From Pseudomonas fluorescens (GTDB lineage: Bacteria; Pseudomonadota; Gammaproteobacteria; Pseudomonadales; Pseudomonadaceae), in contig NZ_CABVII010000019.1 of assembly GCF_902497995.1 (NCBI RefSeq), forward strand, positions 62,001 to 126,000: a stretch of DNA of 64,000 bases, written 5' to 3'. The notes beneath the pieces are model-generated. The model saw only the letters and a program-made list of their open reading frames with translations, had not been told where the DNA came from and did no database searches. Numbering within the stretch: position 1 is the stretch's first letter; each line of letters opens with the position of its first letter. Below are positions 41,771 through 50,163 of this stretch, piece after piece. The position numbers and the translations under genes are program-made.

Positions 41771-44043
41771 GCCGAGCCAGTCCCGGCGGCCTGTTGCGCC
41801 GCCTGCTGCTGTTCATCCTGCTGTTCAGCCTGTGCTTCACCATTCTCGCCAGCACCGTGCAGCTGTATTTCGAGTACCGCCGTGAAATGCGCGATATCGA
41901 TTCGCGCATGGAGCTGATCCGCGCCGGCTACCTGGCAAGCCTGGAACGCAGCCTCTGGGATCTCAACCAGGAGCAGTTGAATGTGCAACTGCGCGGCCTG
42001 GTGGATTTTTCCGATGTGGCCCGGGTGCGTTTGCGCAGTCCCGATTTCGACCTGCTGCAAGGCAGCGCCGCGCCGGCCGGCCCCTTGCGCATCGAGCGTT
42101 TCCAGCTCAATTATCAGCCGCCGTCCGGCCCGTCGCGACATCTGGGCGAGCTGGAAGTCAGTATCGACCTGGACGCGGTATACCGCCGGTTGTACGCCAC
42201 CGGCCTGACCAGCCTGTTATGGATGAGTGTGTTCCTCTGTGGGCTGGCGGTGGCGCTGTCGGGGTTGTTCTACCGGCTGGTGACTCGGCATTTGCAGGTC
42301 ATGGCCGATTTTGCCCGACGCATTGCCGCCGGTGACTGGCATGAACCTTTGCGCCTGGACAAAAGCAGCACCGGCAGCGAAGACGAAATCGATACCGTGG
42401 CTCACGCCCTGGATGACATGCGCCGGGCGATTCTCAGCGATATCCACCGCCGCGAAGTCGACCGCCTGGCGCTGCAGGACAAGCGCGACGAACTGCAGAA
42501 AATGGTCGAGCGGCGCACGGCCAGTCTGCTGCGCGCCAAGGATGAGGCCGAAGCGGCCAACCTCGCCAAGACGCGCTTCCTCGCCACCATGAGCCATGAA
42601 CTGCGCACGCCACTCAATGGCATTCTCGGCATGGCCCAATTGCTGCGCGGCGCCAGCCTCGACGAGCGCGATGGCAAACGCCTGGAAGCGCTGTACAAAG
42701 CCGGCGAAGGTCTGCTGACAATTCTCAACGAAGTGCTGTATTTCGCCCGGCTGGAGGAGGGCGAAAGCCATCCGGAGCAGGTCGACTTCTCCCTCAGGCA
42801 ACTGCTCGATGAGGTACTGACGTTGCTGGAACCGCGAGGGCTGAGTAATGGCACGCAACTGCAGTGTCGGGTCGATCCGCAGGTCGACGATCGTTGTCGT
42901 GGCGCCGAGCAGTTTTTACGTCAGGTGTTGAGTAACCTGTTGGCCAACGCCATCAAGTTCACCGAGGCCGGACACATTAGCGTCGAAGTCGCGCTACTGA
43001 CGGCGGGCGACCCGTCCACAGGGCAACACCTGCGGTTCAGCGTGACCGACAATGGCATCGGCATCGCGGCGTCGGTGCAGGAAAAGATCTTCGAGCGTTT
43101 TACCCAGGCCAGCGAAGACGTGGCCCAGCGTTATGGCGGTACCGGGCTGGGATTGGCCATCAGTAAACACCTGGTGCAGTTGCTCGGCGGGCGCATCGGT
43201 GTCGACAGCCAGGAAGGGCAGGGCAGTTGCTTCTGGTTCGAGCTGTCCCTGCAACCGGCTTTGGCCGTGGCCCCTGTCACACGCGCCACTTCACCGGTTC
43301 AGGCCCTGAGCATTCTGGTGGTCGAAGATGTGGCGCTGAACCGGGAAGTGGTCAGCGGCCTGCTGGAACGCGACGGGCATTGGGTCAGCCTCGCGGAAGA
43401 TGCCGAGCAAGCGCTGGAACTCTGCCGCCGGCAGTCCTTCGAGTTGATTCTGCTCGATGTGCATCTGCCGGGCTTGAGTGGCGTCGAACTGTGCAGGCTG
43501 ATCCGCAGCACACCGGGGCCCAATCAACACAGCCGGATCTTCGCCCTGACTGCCAGTGTGCAGCCGGCGCTGGTTCGCGGTTATCTGGATGCCGGCATGC
43601 AGGGCATTCTCGCCAAGCCGCTGAAGCTCGACAACCTGCGCCAGGCACTGGCCGGTGAACTACCGATGCCCGAGCCGGCGCCGGACACTCATCCGATGGG
43701 CTGGCAGCTGATGGACTGGCAGTTGCTGCACACCCATCGCAGCCTGCTCGGCGAGCAAAAACTACAGGGCTTGCTGGGGGTGCTGCGCGACTCGATTGCC
43801 CAGCACCGCGTGGGGATTATGGAAGCCATTGAAGCCGGTGACTGTACCGAGGTTGCGCATCTGGCCCACCGTTTGGCCGGGAGCAGTGACTCACTGGGCT
43901 TTCGCGCCTTGGCCGAGGTGTTGCGAGCCCTGGAAGAGGCGGCATTGAGCAACGACACGACGGCGGTGCAAGCGTTGGTGCCGAGGTTTCATGGGGTGTT
44001 GCAGGGGTCGCAAGGGGTGCTGGCGGAGGTGTTGAACGCCTGA
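41767..44043 (+). CDS. aruS: Hybrid sensor histidine kinase with REC and Hpt domains, AruS-like
   Basis: A 758-residue hybrid kinase. Two membrane helices (about 15-37 and 148-172) flank a periplasmic domain of about 110 residues, then a HAMP linker, HisKA with His277 (ATMSHELRTPLNGILGMA), the ATPase domain (LLANAIKFTEAG, DNGIGIA, GTGLGLAISKHL), a receiver with Asp564 (LILLDVHLPG) and a C-terminal Hpt with His701 (LAHRLAGSSDSLGF). Phosphate can pass His-Asp-His to AruR. Its start overlaps the binding-protein gene (ATGA), so the three form one operon. Confidence 0.82.
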   Translation: MSRASPGGLLRRLLLFILLFSLCFTILASTVQLYFEYRREMRDIDSRMELIRAGYLASLERSLWDLNQEQLNVQLRGLVDFSDVARVRLRSPDFDLLQGSAAPAGPLRIERFQLNYQPPSGPSRHLGELEVSIDLDAVYRRLYATGLTSLLWMSVFLCGLAVALSGLFYRLVTRHLQVMADFARRIAAGDWHEPLRLDKSSTGSEDEIDTVAHALDDMRRAILSDIHRREVDRLALQDKRDELQKMVERRTASLLRAKDEAEAANLAKTRFLATMSHELRTPLNGILGMAQLLRGASLDERDGKRLEALYKAGEGLLTILNEVLYFARLEEGESHPEQVDFSLRQLLDEVLTLLEPRGLSNGTQLQCRVDPQVDDRCRGAEQFLRQVLSNLLANAIKFTEAGHISVEVALLTAGDPSTGQHLRFSVTDNGIGIAASVQEKIFERFTQASEDVAQRYGGTGLGLAISKHLVQLLGGRIGVDSQEGQGSCFWFELSLQPALAVAPVTRATSPVQALSILVVEDVALNREVVSGLLERDGHWVSLAEDAEQALELCRRQSFELILLDVHLPGLSGVELCRLIRSTPGPNQHSRIFALTASVQPALVRGYLDAGMQGILAKPLKLDNLRQALAGELPMPEPAPDTHPMGWQLMDWQLLHTHRSLLGEQKLQGLLGVLRDSIAQHRVGIMEAIEAGDCTEVAHLAHRLAGSSDSLGFRALAEVLRALEEAALSNDTTAVQALVPRFHGVLQGSQGVLAEVLNA

Positions 44044-44109
44044 CGTACAAAATCGTTACGACTTTTTACAACTTTGATCTTCAGCTTCAACGCGAACTTA
44101 CATGGCTTT

Positions 44110-44160
44110 CCAATAATCGGCACAACCGCGCCAGACGCGGTCTTCGAAGCTTATTGGAGA
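44110..44160 (+). promoter_or_regulatory. Leader hairpin covering a ribosome site
   Basis: CCAATAA (44110-44116) can pair with TTATTGG (44151-44157), with an inner stem CCGCG/CGCGG (126-140 of this line). The outer 3' arm includes the first two bases of the GGAG that precedes the small ATG at 44169, so the fold could hide that ribosome site. Confidence 0.5.
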
Positions 44161-44168
44161 TAATAATA

Positions 44169-44243
44169 ATGAACTGCCGTAAAGCTGATCTTCCCCCGCG
44201 CAATGACCTCCTGTCATCCGCCTTGCACCTCGCCCAGTCTTGA
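44169..44243 (+). CDS. Possible 24-residue leader peptide upstream of the permease
   Basis: An ATG at 44169, with GGAG nine bases before it, opens 24 codons (MNCRKADLPPRNDLLSSALH...) and stops at 44243, 11 bp before the permease ATG. Its stop lies beside the permease ribosome site, so translation of one could affect the other. It has only two Arg codons, so no classical attenuator arginine run. Real existence is uncertain. Confidence 0.4.
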   Translation: MNCRKADLPPRNDLLSSALHLAQS

Positions 44244-44254
44244 GAGGTGCGGAC

Positions 44255-45661
44255 ATGAGCGAATCTATCGAGCGTAAAGGCATACAGCTGACCCGAGCCT
44301 TGAAAAGCCGGCACATTTTCATGCTGTCCCTGGGCGGGGTGATTGGCACCGGGCTGTTCATGGGCTCGGGCGTCACCATCAACCAGGGCGGTCCCATGGG
44401 GGCGGTCCTGGCTTACCTGGTGGCCGGTTTCCTGATGTACCTGGTGATGGTCTGCCTCGGCGAGCTGTCGGTGCAGATGCCGGTGTCCGGCTCGTTCCAG
44501 ACCCATGCCACAAAGTACATCGGGCCGGCCACCGGTTTCATGATCGGCTGGGTGTACTGGATGAGCTGGGCGACCACCGTCGGCCTGGAATTCACCGCGG
44601 CGGGCATGTTGATGGTGCGCTGGTTCCCGGACATCCCTATCTGGTATTGGTCGGCGCTATTTGTGGTGGTGCTGTTCGGGTTGAACGCCCTGGCCACTCG
44701 CGCCTTCGGTGAAGCGGAATTCTGGTTCTCCGGGATCAAGGTGGCGGCGATCCTCGGTTTTATCATCGTTGGCGTCCTGGTGATTTTCGGCGCGATACCG
44801 CTGACCAGCGGCGCCCCGGCGCCGATGATGACCAACCTGATCGGCGACTCGCTGTTTCCCAACGGTCTGTCGGCGGTGTTCGCGGTGATGATGACTGTGG
44901 TCTATGCCTTTCAGGGCTGTGAAATCATGGGCGTTGCCGCTGGCGAAACCGACCAGCCGGAGAAGAGCATCCCCAAGGCGGTGCGCAACGTGGTGTTCCG
45001 CGTGCTGATCTTCTATGTGCTGGCCATCGTGGTGCTGTCGGCCATCGTCCCATGGCAGCAGGCCGGCTTGATGGAAAGTCCGTTCGTGCAGGTGTTCGAC
45101 ATGGTCGGCATTCCTTACGCCGCCGACTTGATGAACTTCGTGATCCTCACGGCGATTCTCTCGGTGGGTAACTCCGGGCTGTATGCCTCGACGCGGATCC
45201 TCTGGGCCATGTCGAAAACCGGCATGGCACCCAAAAGCCTCTCGGCCTTGAGTTCTCGCGGCGTGCCGTTGCGGGCGCTGAGCATCACTCTGTGCTTTGC
45301 CCTGGTGTCGCTGCTGACCAGCTTCATTGCCGCCGACACCCTGTTCATGGTGCTGATGGCCGTCAGCGGCATGGCCGGTACTGTGACCTGGATCGTGATC
45401 GCGCTGGCGCAATATAAATTCCGTCGCGCCTTCATCAGGGAAGGCGGCAAGCTCAGCGATCTGAAATACCGCGCACCCTGGTTCCCGTTCCTGCCGCTGC
45501 TATGCATCGCCTTGTGCTGTTCGCTGTTCGTATTCCTGGCGCTGGACGAGACGCAGCGTCCGTCGCTGTATTGGGGCTTTGGCTTTATCGCCATTTGCTA
45601 CGGCGCTTACTTCCTGACCAATGGCAAACGCCAGGCGGCATTGGCGCAGGCGACGGTTTAA
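44255..45661 (+). CDS. Amino acid permease (APC family)
   Basis: ATG 44255 gives 468 residues with 12 predicted helices. The N-terminus has the AAT-family signature SLGGVIGTGLFMGSGVTINQ and the fold elements FMIGWVYWMSWATTVGLEFT and FQGCEIMGVAAGE. It belongs to the group of proton-coupled permeases for basic and neutral amino acids (LysP/AnsP-like). Placed between aruRS-like genes and aruIH, it is probably an arginine importer. Confidence 0.88.
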   Translation: MSESIERKGIQLTRALKSRHIFMLSLGGVIGTGLFMGSGVTINQGGPMGAVLAYLVAGFLMYLVMVCLGELSVQMPVSGSFQTHATKYIGPATGFMIGWVYWMSWATTVGLEFTAAGMLMVRWFPDIPIWYWSALFVVVLFGLNALATRAFGEAEFWFSGIKVAAILGFIIVGVLVIFGAIPLTSGAPAPMMTNLIGDSLFPNGLSAVFAVMMTVVYAFQGCEIMGVAAGETDQPEKSIPKAVRNVVFRVLIFYVLAIVVLSAIVPWQQAGLMESPFVQVFDMVGIPYAADLMNFVILTAILSVGNSGLYASTRILWAMSKTGMAPKSLSALSSRGVPLRALSITLCFALVSLLTSFIAADTLFMVLMAVSGMAGTVTWIVIALAQYKFRRAFIREGGKLSDLKYRAPWFPFLPLLCIALCCSLFVFLALDETQRPSLYWGFGFIAICYGAYFLTNGKRQAALAQATV

Positions 45662-45680
45662 GCCAACAGACGAAGGGCCA

Positions 45681-45774
45681 AATGTGGGAGCGGGCTTGCT
45701 CGCGAAAGCGGTGTGGCATTCAACATCTGTGTCGACTGACACACCGCTTTCGCGAGCAAGCCCGCTCCCACATT
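45681..45774. repeat. REP pair (inverted), Pseudomonas type
   Basis: A 35-bp arm (AATGTGGGAGCGGGCTTGCT continuing CGCGAAAGCGGTGTG) and its exact reverse complement, separated by 24 bp. This is the classic Pseudomonas REP (BIME-like) arrangement, here just after the permease stop, where it may also stabilise the 3' end of the mRNA. Confidence 0.95.
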
Positions 45775-45944
45775 TCGATTTCCTCGACATCAAGACCCCC
45801 GTACATAGCCCCCGTAGTCAGTTGTTCAAAGATGTAACAACTTTTCCGACGGGTGCTCGAAATCTTTAGTTATTCTCTTTTAAAACAATAGGTTAGATGG
45901 TTTTTGCGGCTGTTACAGGCACCCAGGCCCCAGGATTGCCGTCT

Positions 45945-45964
45945 TACTGAACACTCGTTTAGTA
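45945..45964. promoter_or_regulatory. Putative TetR-type operator
   Basis: TACTGAACACTCGTTTAGTA is an imperfect 20-bp palindrome (7 of 10 pairs) about 55 bp before the enoyl-CoA hydratase ATG. Similar TACTnAAC...GTTnAGTA sites are bound by TetR-type regulators of acyl-CoA metabolism. The cognate regulator is not known. Confidence 0.4.
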
Positions 45965-46017
45965 TGGTCGCCATGTCGCTCCCCCCTCATGCCAAACACA
46001 ACAATTCGAGGACTCGT

Positions 46018-46809
46018 ATGACTACTCAATCTTCTCTGCTCAGTCAGGTCGAAGCGGGTGTTGCCTGGATCACGCTCAACCGTGCCGCGCAACGCAACGC
46101 GCTGGACATTCCGACCCTGAAAAACCTTCACGCCTTGCTCGACCAATTCAACGTCGATCCGGCGGTGCGAGTGATCGTGCTGACCGGGACCGGTCGCAGT
46201 TTCTGCGCCGGTGCCGACCTCGCCGAATGGGCCGAAGCCGAGGCCCGCGGTGCGCTGGAAAGCTACGGCTGGACAGAAACCGCCCACGCCATGATGAGCC
46301 GCCTGTACAGCCTCGATAAACCGACCATTGCCGCGATCAACGGCACCGCCGTCGGAGCCGGGATGGATTTGACCCTGTGCTGTGACTTGCGAGTTGCTGC
46401 GCAGTCCGCCCGGTTCAAGGCCGGTTACACCAGCATGGCCTACTCGCCGGACGCCGGTGCCAGCTGGCATCTGCCACGTCTGATCGGCACCGAGCAGGCC
46501 AAGCGTCTGCTGTTCCTCGATGAACTCTGGAGTGCCGATCGCGCCCTGGGGGCCGGCCTGGTCAGCGAAGTCTGCGCCGATGAACAACTGCCGGGCGTGG
46601 TGGGCGAACTGGCCGCGCGCCTGGCCAGCGGTCCGACCTTCGCTTTTGCCCAGACCAAGCAACTGATGCGTGAAGGCGCCCAGCGCAGCCTGTCGGAACA
46701 ACTGAGCGCGGAACTCGCCGCCGGTTTGCTCTGTGGTCGCAGTGAAGATGGCGCCGAGGCCTTGCGCGCGGCGATGGAAAAACGTCTGCCTGCCTTTGTA
46801 GGTAAATAG
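46018..46809 (+). CDS. Enoyl-CoA hydratase/isomerase-family protein
   Basis: From ATG 46018 (GAGGA nine bases upstream), 263 residues of the crotonase fold. Oxyanion-hole segments are seen in SFCAGADLAEW and INGTAVGAGMDLTLCCDLRV. It probably hydrates or isomerises an acyl-CoA. First gene of a co-directional set with an acyl-CoA dehydrogenase and acyl-CoA synthetase, upstream of aruI and aruH; the same family occurs at the matching place in P. aeruginosa. Confidence 0.9.
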   Translation: MTTQSSLLSQVEAGVAWITLNRAAQRNALDIPTLKNLHALLDQFNVDPAVRVIVLTGTGRSFCAGADLAEWAEAEARGALESYGWTETAHAMMSRLYSLDKPTIAAINGTAVGAGMDLTLCCDLRVAAQSARFKAGYTSMAYSPDAGASWHLPRLIGTEQAKRLLFLDELWSADRALGAGLVSEVCADEQLPGVVGELAARLASGPTFAFAQTKQLMREGAQRSLSEQLSAELAAGLLCGRSEDGAEALRAAMEKRLPAFVGK

Positions 46810-46874
46810 GTTGGCCAATAAATGCGCCATCGCAGCCCACGAATAAAAACGATGATCGAAGAACAGGTAGCGTT

Positions 46875-48035
46875 ATGAATTTCCAGCTGACCCAAGAACA
46901 AGAAATGTTGGTGGACGCGGTTCGCAGTTTTGTCGCCAAGGAACTGCTGCCCCATGAGGAAGCGGTCGATCGCGCCGACGAAGTGTCCCCGGAACTCGCC
47001 GCACAGATTCGCGGCAAGGCCCTGGCGGCAGGTTTCTATGCCTTCAACATGCCTGAAGAAGTCGGCGGAGGCGGGCTCGACTACCTGTCCCAGGCCTTGA
47101 TCGAACGCGAACTGTCCAAGGTATCGTGGGCGCTGCATGTGTTCGTCGCACGCCCGTCGAAAATCCTCATGGCCTGCACCGGCCAGCAGATTCAGGACTA
47201 TTTGCTGCCGTGCATCCAGGGCGAAAAGATCGACTGCTTCGCCCTCACCGAACCGGGTGCCGGTTCCGATGCCAACGCCATCAAGACCCGTGCCGTACGC
47301 GACGGTGACGACTTTGTGTTGAACGGCAGCAAGCACTTCATCAGCCATGCCGGGCACGCCGATTTCGCGATTGTCTTCGCCGTGACCGACACCTACCAAC
47401 ACAATGGTCGCCAGCGCAACGCCGTGACCTCGTTCCTGGTCGACCGGGGCACGCCGGGCATGACGATCCGCCGCGGGCCCAAGTGCGTCAGCAACCGCGG
47501 TTATCACACCTATGAAATGTTCTTCGACGACTGCCGCGTCCCGGCTTCCAAAGTGCTCGGTGAAGTCGGCAAGGGCTGGGAAGTGGCCAACGCCTGGCTG
47601 ACCGCCGGGCGGGTGATGGTCGCCGCCAACTGCGTCGGCCAGGCCCAGCGGGCGCTGGACGTTTCGCTGCAATGGGCGGCGGATCGCAAGCAGTTCGGCC
47701 AACCCATCGGCACCTATCAAGGGGTGTCGTTCAAGCTGGCCGACATGGCCACGCAAATCCGCGCTGCCGAACTCTTGACCCTGCACACCGCCTGGAAAAT
47801 GGATCAGGGCAGCATGACCGACGGCGAAGCCGGAATGGCCAAGTTGTTCGCCAGTGAAGTGCTCGGTCGCGTGGCCGACGAAGCGGTGCAGATTTTCGGC
47901 GGCATGGGCTTGATGGACGAAGGTCCGGTCGAGCGCATCTGGCGCAACGCCCGGATCGAGCGCATCTGGGAAGGCACCTCGGAGATCCAGCGTCACATTA
48001 TTTCCCGCGAACTGCTGCGGCCGCTGCTGCGCTGA
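46875..48035 (+). CDS. Acyl-CoA dehydrogenase
   Basis: A 386-residue flavoenzyme. CFALTEPGAGSDANAIKTRA is the FAD-binding signature and IWEGTSEIQRHIISRELL the C-terminal signature; DEAVQIFGGMGLMDE precedes it. It should introduce a 2,3-double bond in an acyl-CoA, passing electrons to ETF. It lies 65 bp after the enoyl-CoA hydratase and 18 bp before the acyl-CoA synthetase. Confidence 0.93.
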   Translation: MNFQLTQEQEMLVDAVRSFVAKELLPHEEAVDRADEVSPELAAQIRGKALAAGFYAFNMPEEVGGGGLDYLSQALIERELSKVSWALHVFVARPSKILMACTGQQIQDYLLPCIQGEKIDCFALTEPGAGSDANAIKTRAVRDGDDFVLNGSKHFISHAGHADFAIVFAVTDTYQHNGRQRNAVTSFLVDRGTPGMTIRRGPKCVSNRGYHTYEMFFDDCRVPASKVLGEVGKGWEVANAWLTAGRVMVAANCVGQAQRALDVSLQWAADRKQFGQPIGTYQGVSFKLADMATQIRAAELLTLHTAWKMDQGSMTDGEAGMAKLFASEVLGRVADEAVQIFGGMGLMDEGPVERIWRNARIERIWEGTSEIQRHIISRELLRPLLR

Positions 48036-48053
48036 TCGGATCGGAGAACGGAT

Positions 48054-50153
48054 ATGTCCCAACAGATTCGCGACAACCTCAAACGCCTGCTCGCGCCGCG
48101 CCACCTGGCATTCATTGGCGGCCGGAGCATGGCCCGTGCGCTCAAGCGCTGTGCCGAGGGCGGTTATCAAGGCCAGATGTGGCTGGTCAACCCGCAGCAC
48201 GACAGCCTCGAAGGCGTGCCCTGTGTGCGTAGCGTGGCAGAACTGCCGTGTGGCCCGGACGCGGTGTTCATCGCCACCAACCGCGAGCTGACCTTGACCT
48301 GTGTCGCCGAACTGGCGGCCAGGGGCGCGGGCGGGGCGATTTGCTACGCCTCGGGTTTCGCCGAGACCGGCGCGCAAGGCCAGGCCCTGCAAGACCAGTT
48401 GCTCAAGGCGGCCGGCGACATGGCCTTGCTCGGCCCCAACTGCTACGGCTTGCTCGATTACCTGCACAGCTCGGCCCTGTGGCCGGTCGCCCATGGCGGC
48501 AAGACAGTGGAGAAGGGCGTCGCCGTGCTGACCCAGAGCGGCAACTTTGCCTACAACCTGTCCATGAGTGACCGCTCGTTGCCAGTGGCCTATATGGCCT
48601 CAGTCGGCAACCAGGCGCAACTGGGCATCGCCGAGCTGATGGATGTGCTGCTCGACGAGCCGCGCGTCACCGCGATCGGCCTGCATCTGGAAGGCCTGAA
48701 AAACGTTCCAGGCTTTGCTCGAGCGGCACACAAGGCGCTGGAAAAAGGTATTCCGATCATCGCGCTGAAAACCGGGGTGTCGCAGATCGGCGCCGAATTG
48801 GCCCTCAGCCACACCAGCTCGCTGGCCGGTTCCGATGTGTTGTACGACAGCCTGTTCGAGCGCCTCGGGGTGATTCGCGTCAGTGGTCCGGTGAGTTTTG
48901 TCGAAACCCTCAAAGCCGCGGCCTGCGGCAATCTGCCGGCAGGCAACAGCCTGATCGCCCTGGCCTGTTCCGGTGGCGATGCCGGGTTGATTGCCGACTA
49001 TGCCGAACGCAATGACTTGAGTCTGCCCAAGCTCGATGAAAGCCAGCGGGTCGAACTCGATCAGGTGCTGCCGAGCTACGCCAACCTGGTCAACCCGCTG
49101 GATTTCACCACGGCGATCTGGGGTGACCGCGAAGCGCTGGACAAGATGCTCGACAGTGCCCTGCGCACCGAAGCCGACGCCGCGGTGCTGGTGCTCGATT
49201 ACCCCTCGCAGGCCACCGGCGAGCGCAAGGAATGTGACCTGCTGCTGGAGCTGTATTGCGATGCGTTGAGCCGTCACGGCAAGACCGGTTTCGTCACCTC
49301 GGCCTTTCCCGAACTGCTGCCGGCCAGTGCTCGCGAGCATCTGCATGCTCGCGGGGTGGCGGCATTGCAGGGCGTCGAGGATGGCTTGGCGGCGTGGGGG
49401 CGGATCGCCGGTTATCAGCGCAAGCGCCTGGCGCTGCTTGCACTCGGTGAGTCGGCGCTGGTGCCGCTCTGCCCGCCAGCGCTGGAAGGCGAGGGGCAAC
49501 TGCTTGATGAATGGCAATCCAAGCAGGCCTTGCGCGCCTTTGGCCTGCCGATCCCGCAAGGCCTGTTGAGCACGCCGGGCGAGGCGTTGCACGCGGCGAA
49601 TTCCCTGGGTTATCCATTGGTACTCAAGGCGGTCAGCGCCGAGCTGCCGCACAAGACCGAAGCCGGTGCCGTGGCACTGAACCTGCGCGATCCGCAGGCC
49701 TTGAGTGACGCCCTGGAACAGATGCGCACGCGGATAGCCGACTACGCACCGGGGGTAGCCTTCGATCAGGTGCTGCTGGAGCGCATGGCAACCCCGCCCT
49801 TGGCCGAGCTGATCGTGGGGATCAAGCGCGAAACCGGCTTCGGCCTGGCGCTGGTCATCGGTGCCGGGGGGATTCTGGTGGAGCTGCTCAAGGACAGCCG
49901 CAGCCTGCTGTTGCCAACCACTGACGGTGCCATTCGCAACGCGTTGTCGAGCCTGCGCAGCGCCGCCTTGCTGCAAGGGTTTCGTGGTCGCGAAGCCGCG
50001 GATCTGGAGGCGCTGGTGGCGGCGATCCGCGCTGTGGCGGACTACGCCTGTGAGAACGCCGGGCAGTTGCTCGAACTCGATGTGAACCCATTGTTGGTCG
50101 GTGCCCAAGGCACCACTGCGGTCGATGCGTTGATACGCCTCGGCCAAGCTTGA
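48054..50153 (+). CDS. Fused ADP-forming acyl-CoA synthetase
   Basis: A 699-residue protein with a CoA-binding domain (LAPRHLAFIGGRSMARALKR), a succinyl-CoA-ligase-like domain (VAVLTQSGNFAYNLSMSDRS, SHTSSLAGSD) and a C-terminal ATP-grasp domain (GYPLVLKAVSAELPHKTEAG, IVGIKRETGFGLALVIGAGG). The alpha and beta parts are fused as in NDP-forming acetate/acyl-CoA ligases. It would activate a carboxylate to its CoA ester with ATP to ADP. It is followed 10 bp later by aruI, so it may act on 4-guanidinobutyrate. Confidence 0.88.
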   Translation: MSQQIRDNLKRLLAPRHLAFIGGRSMARALKRCAEGGYQGQMWLVNPQHDSLEGVPCVRSVAELPCGPDAVFIATNRELTLTCVAELAARGAGGAICYASGFAETGAQGQALQDQLLKAAGDMALLGPNCYGLLDYLHSSALWPVAHGGKTVEKGVAVLTQSGNFAYNLSMSDRSLPVAYMASVGNQAQLGIAELMDVLLDEPRVTAIGLHLEGLKNVPGFARAAHKALEKGIPIIALKTGVSQIGAELALSHTSSLAGSDVLYDSLFERLGVIRVSGPVSFVETLKAAACGNLPAGNSLIALACSGGDAGLIADYAERNDLSLPKLDESQRVELDQVLPSYANLVNPLDFTTAIWGDREALDKMLDSALRTEADAAVLVLDYPSQATGERKECDLLLELYCDALSRHGKTGFVTSAFPELLPASAREHLHARGVAALQGVEDGLAAWGRIAGYQRKRLALLALGESALVPLCPPALEGEGQLLDEWQSKQALRAFGLPIPQGLLSTPGEALHAANSLGYPLVLKAVSAELPHKTEAGAVALNLRDPQALSDALEQMRTRIADYAPGVAFDQVLLERMATPPLAELIVGIKRETGFGLALVIGAGGILVELLKDSRSLLLPTTDGAIRNALSSLRSAALLQGFRGREAADLEALVAAIRAVADYACENAGQLLELDVNPLLVGAQGTTAVDALIRLGQA

Positions 50154-50163
50154 GGATCTGAGC

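Noticed and set aside
46440..48494. Very long minus-strand open frame (684 codons) opposite the CoA genes
   Set aside because: It is a shadow of the acyl-CoA dehydrogenase and neighbouring genes in GC-rich DNA; it has no ribosome site and no recognisable domain.
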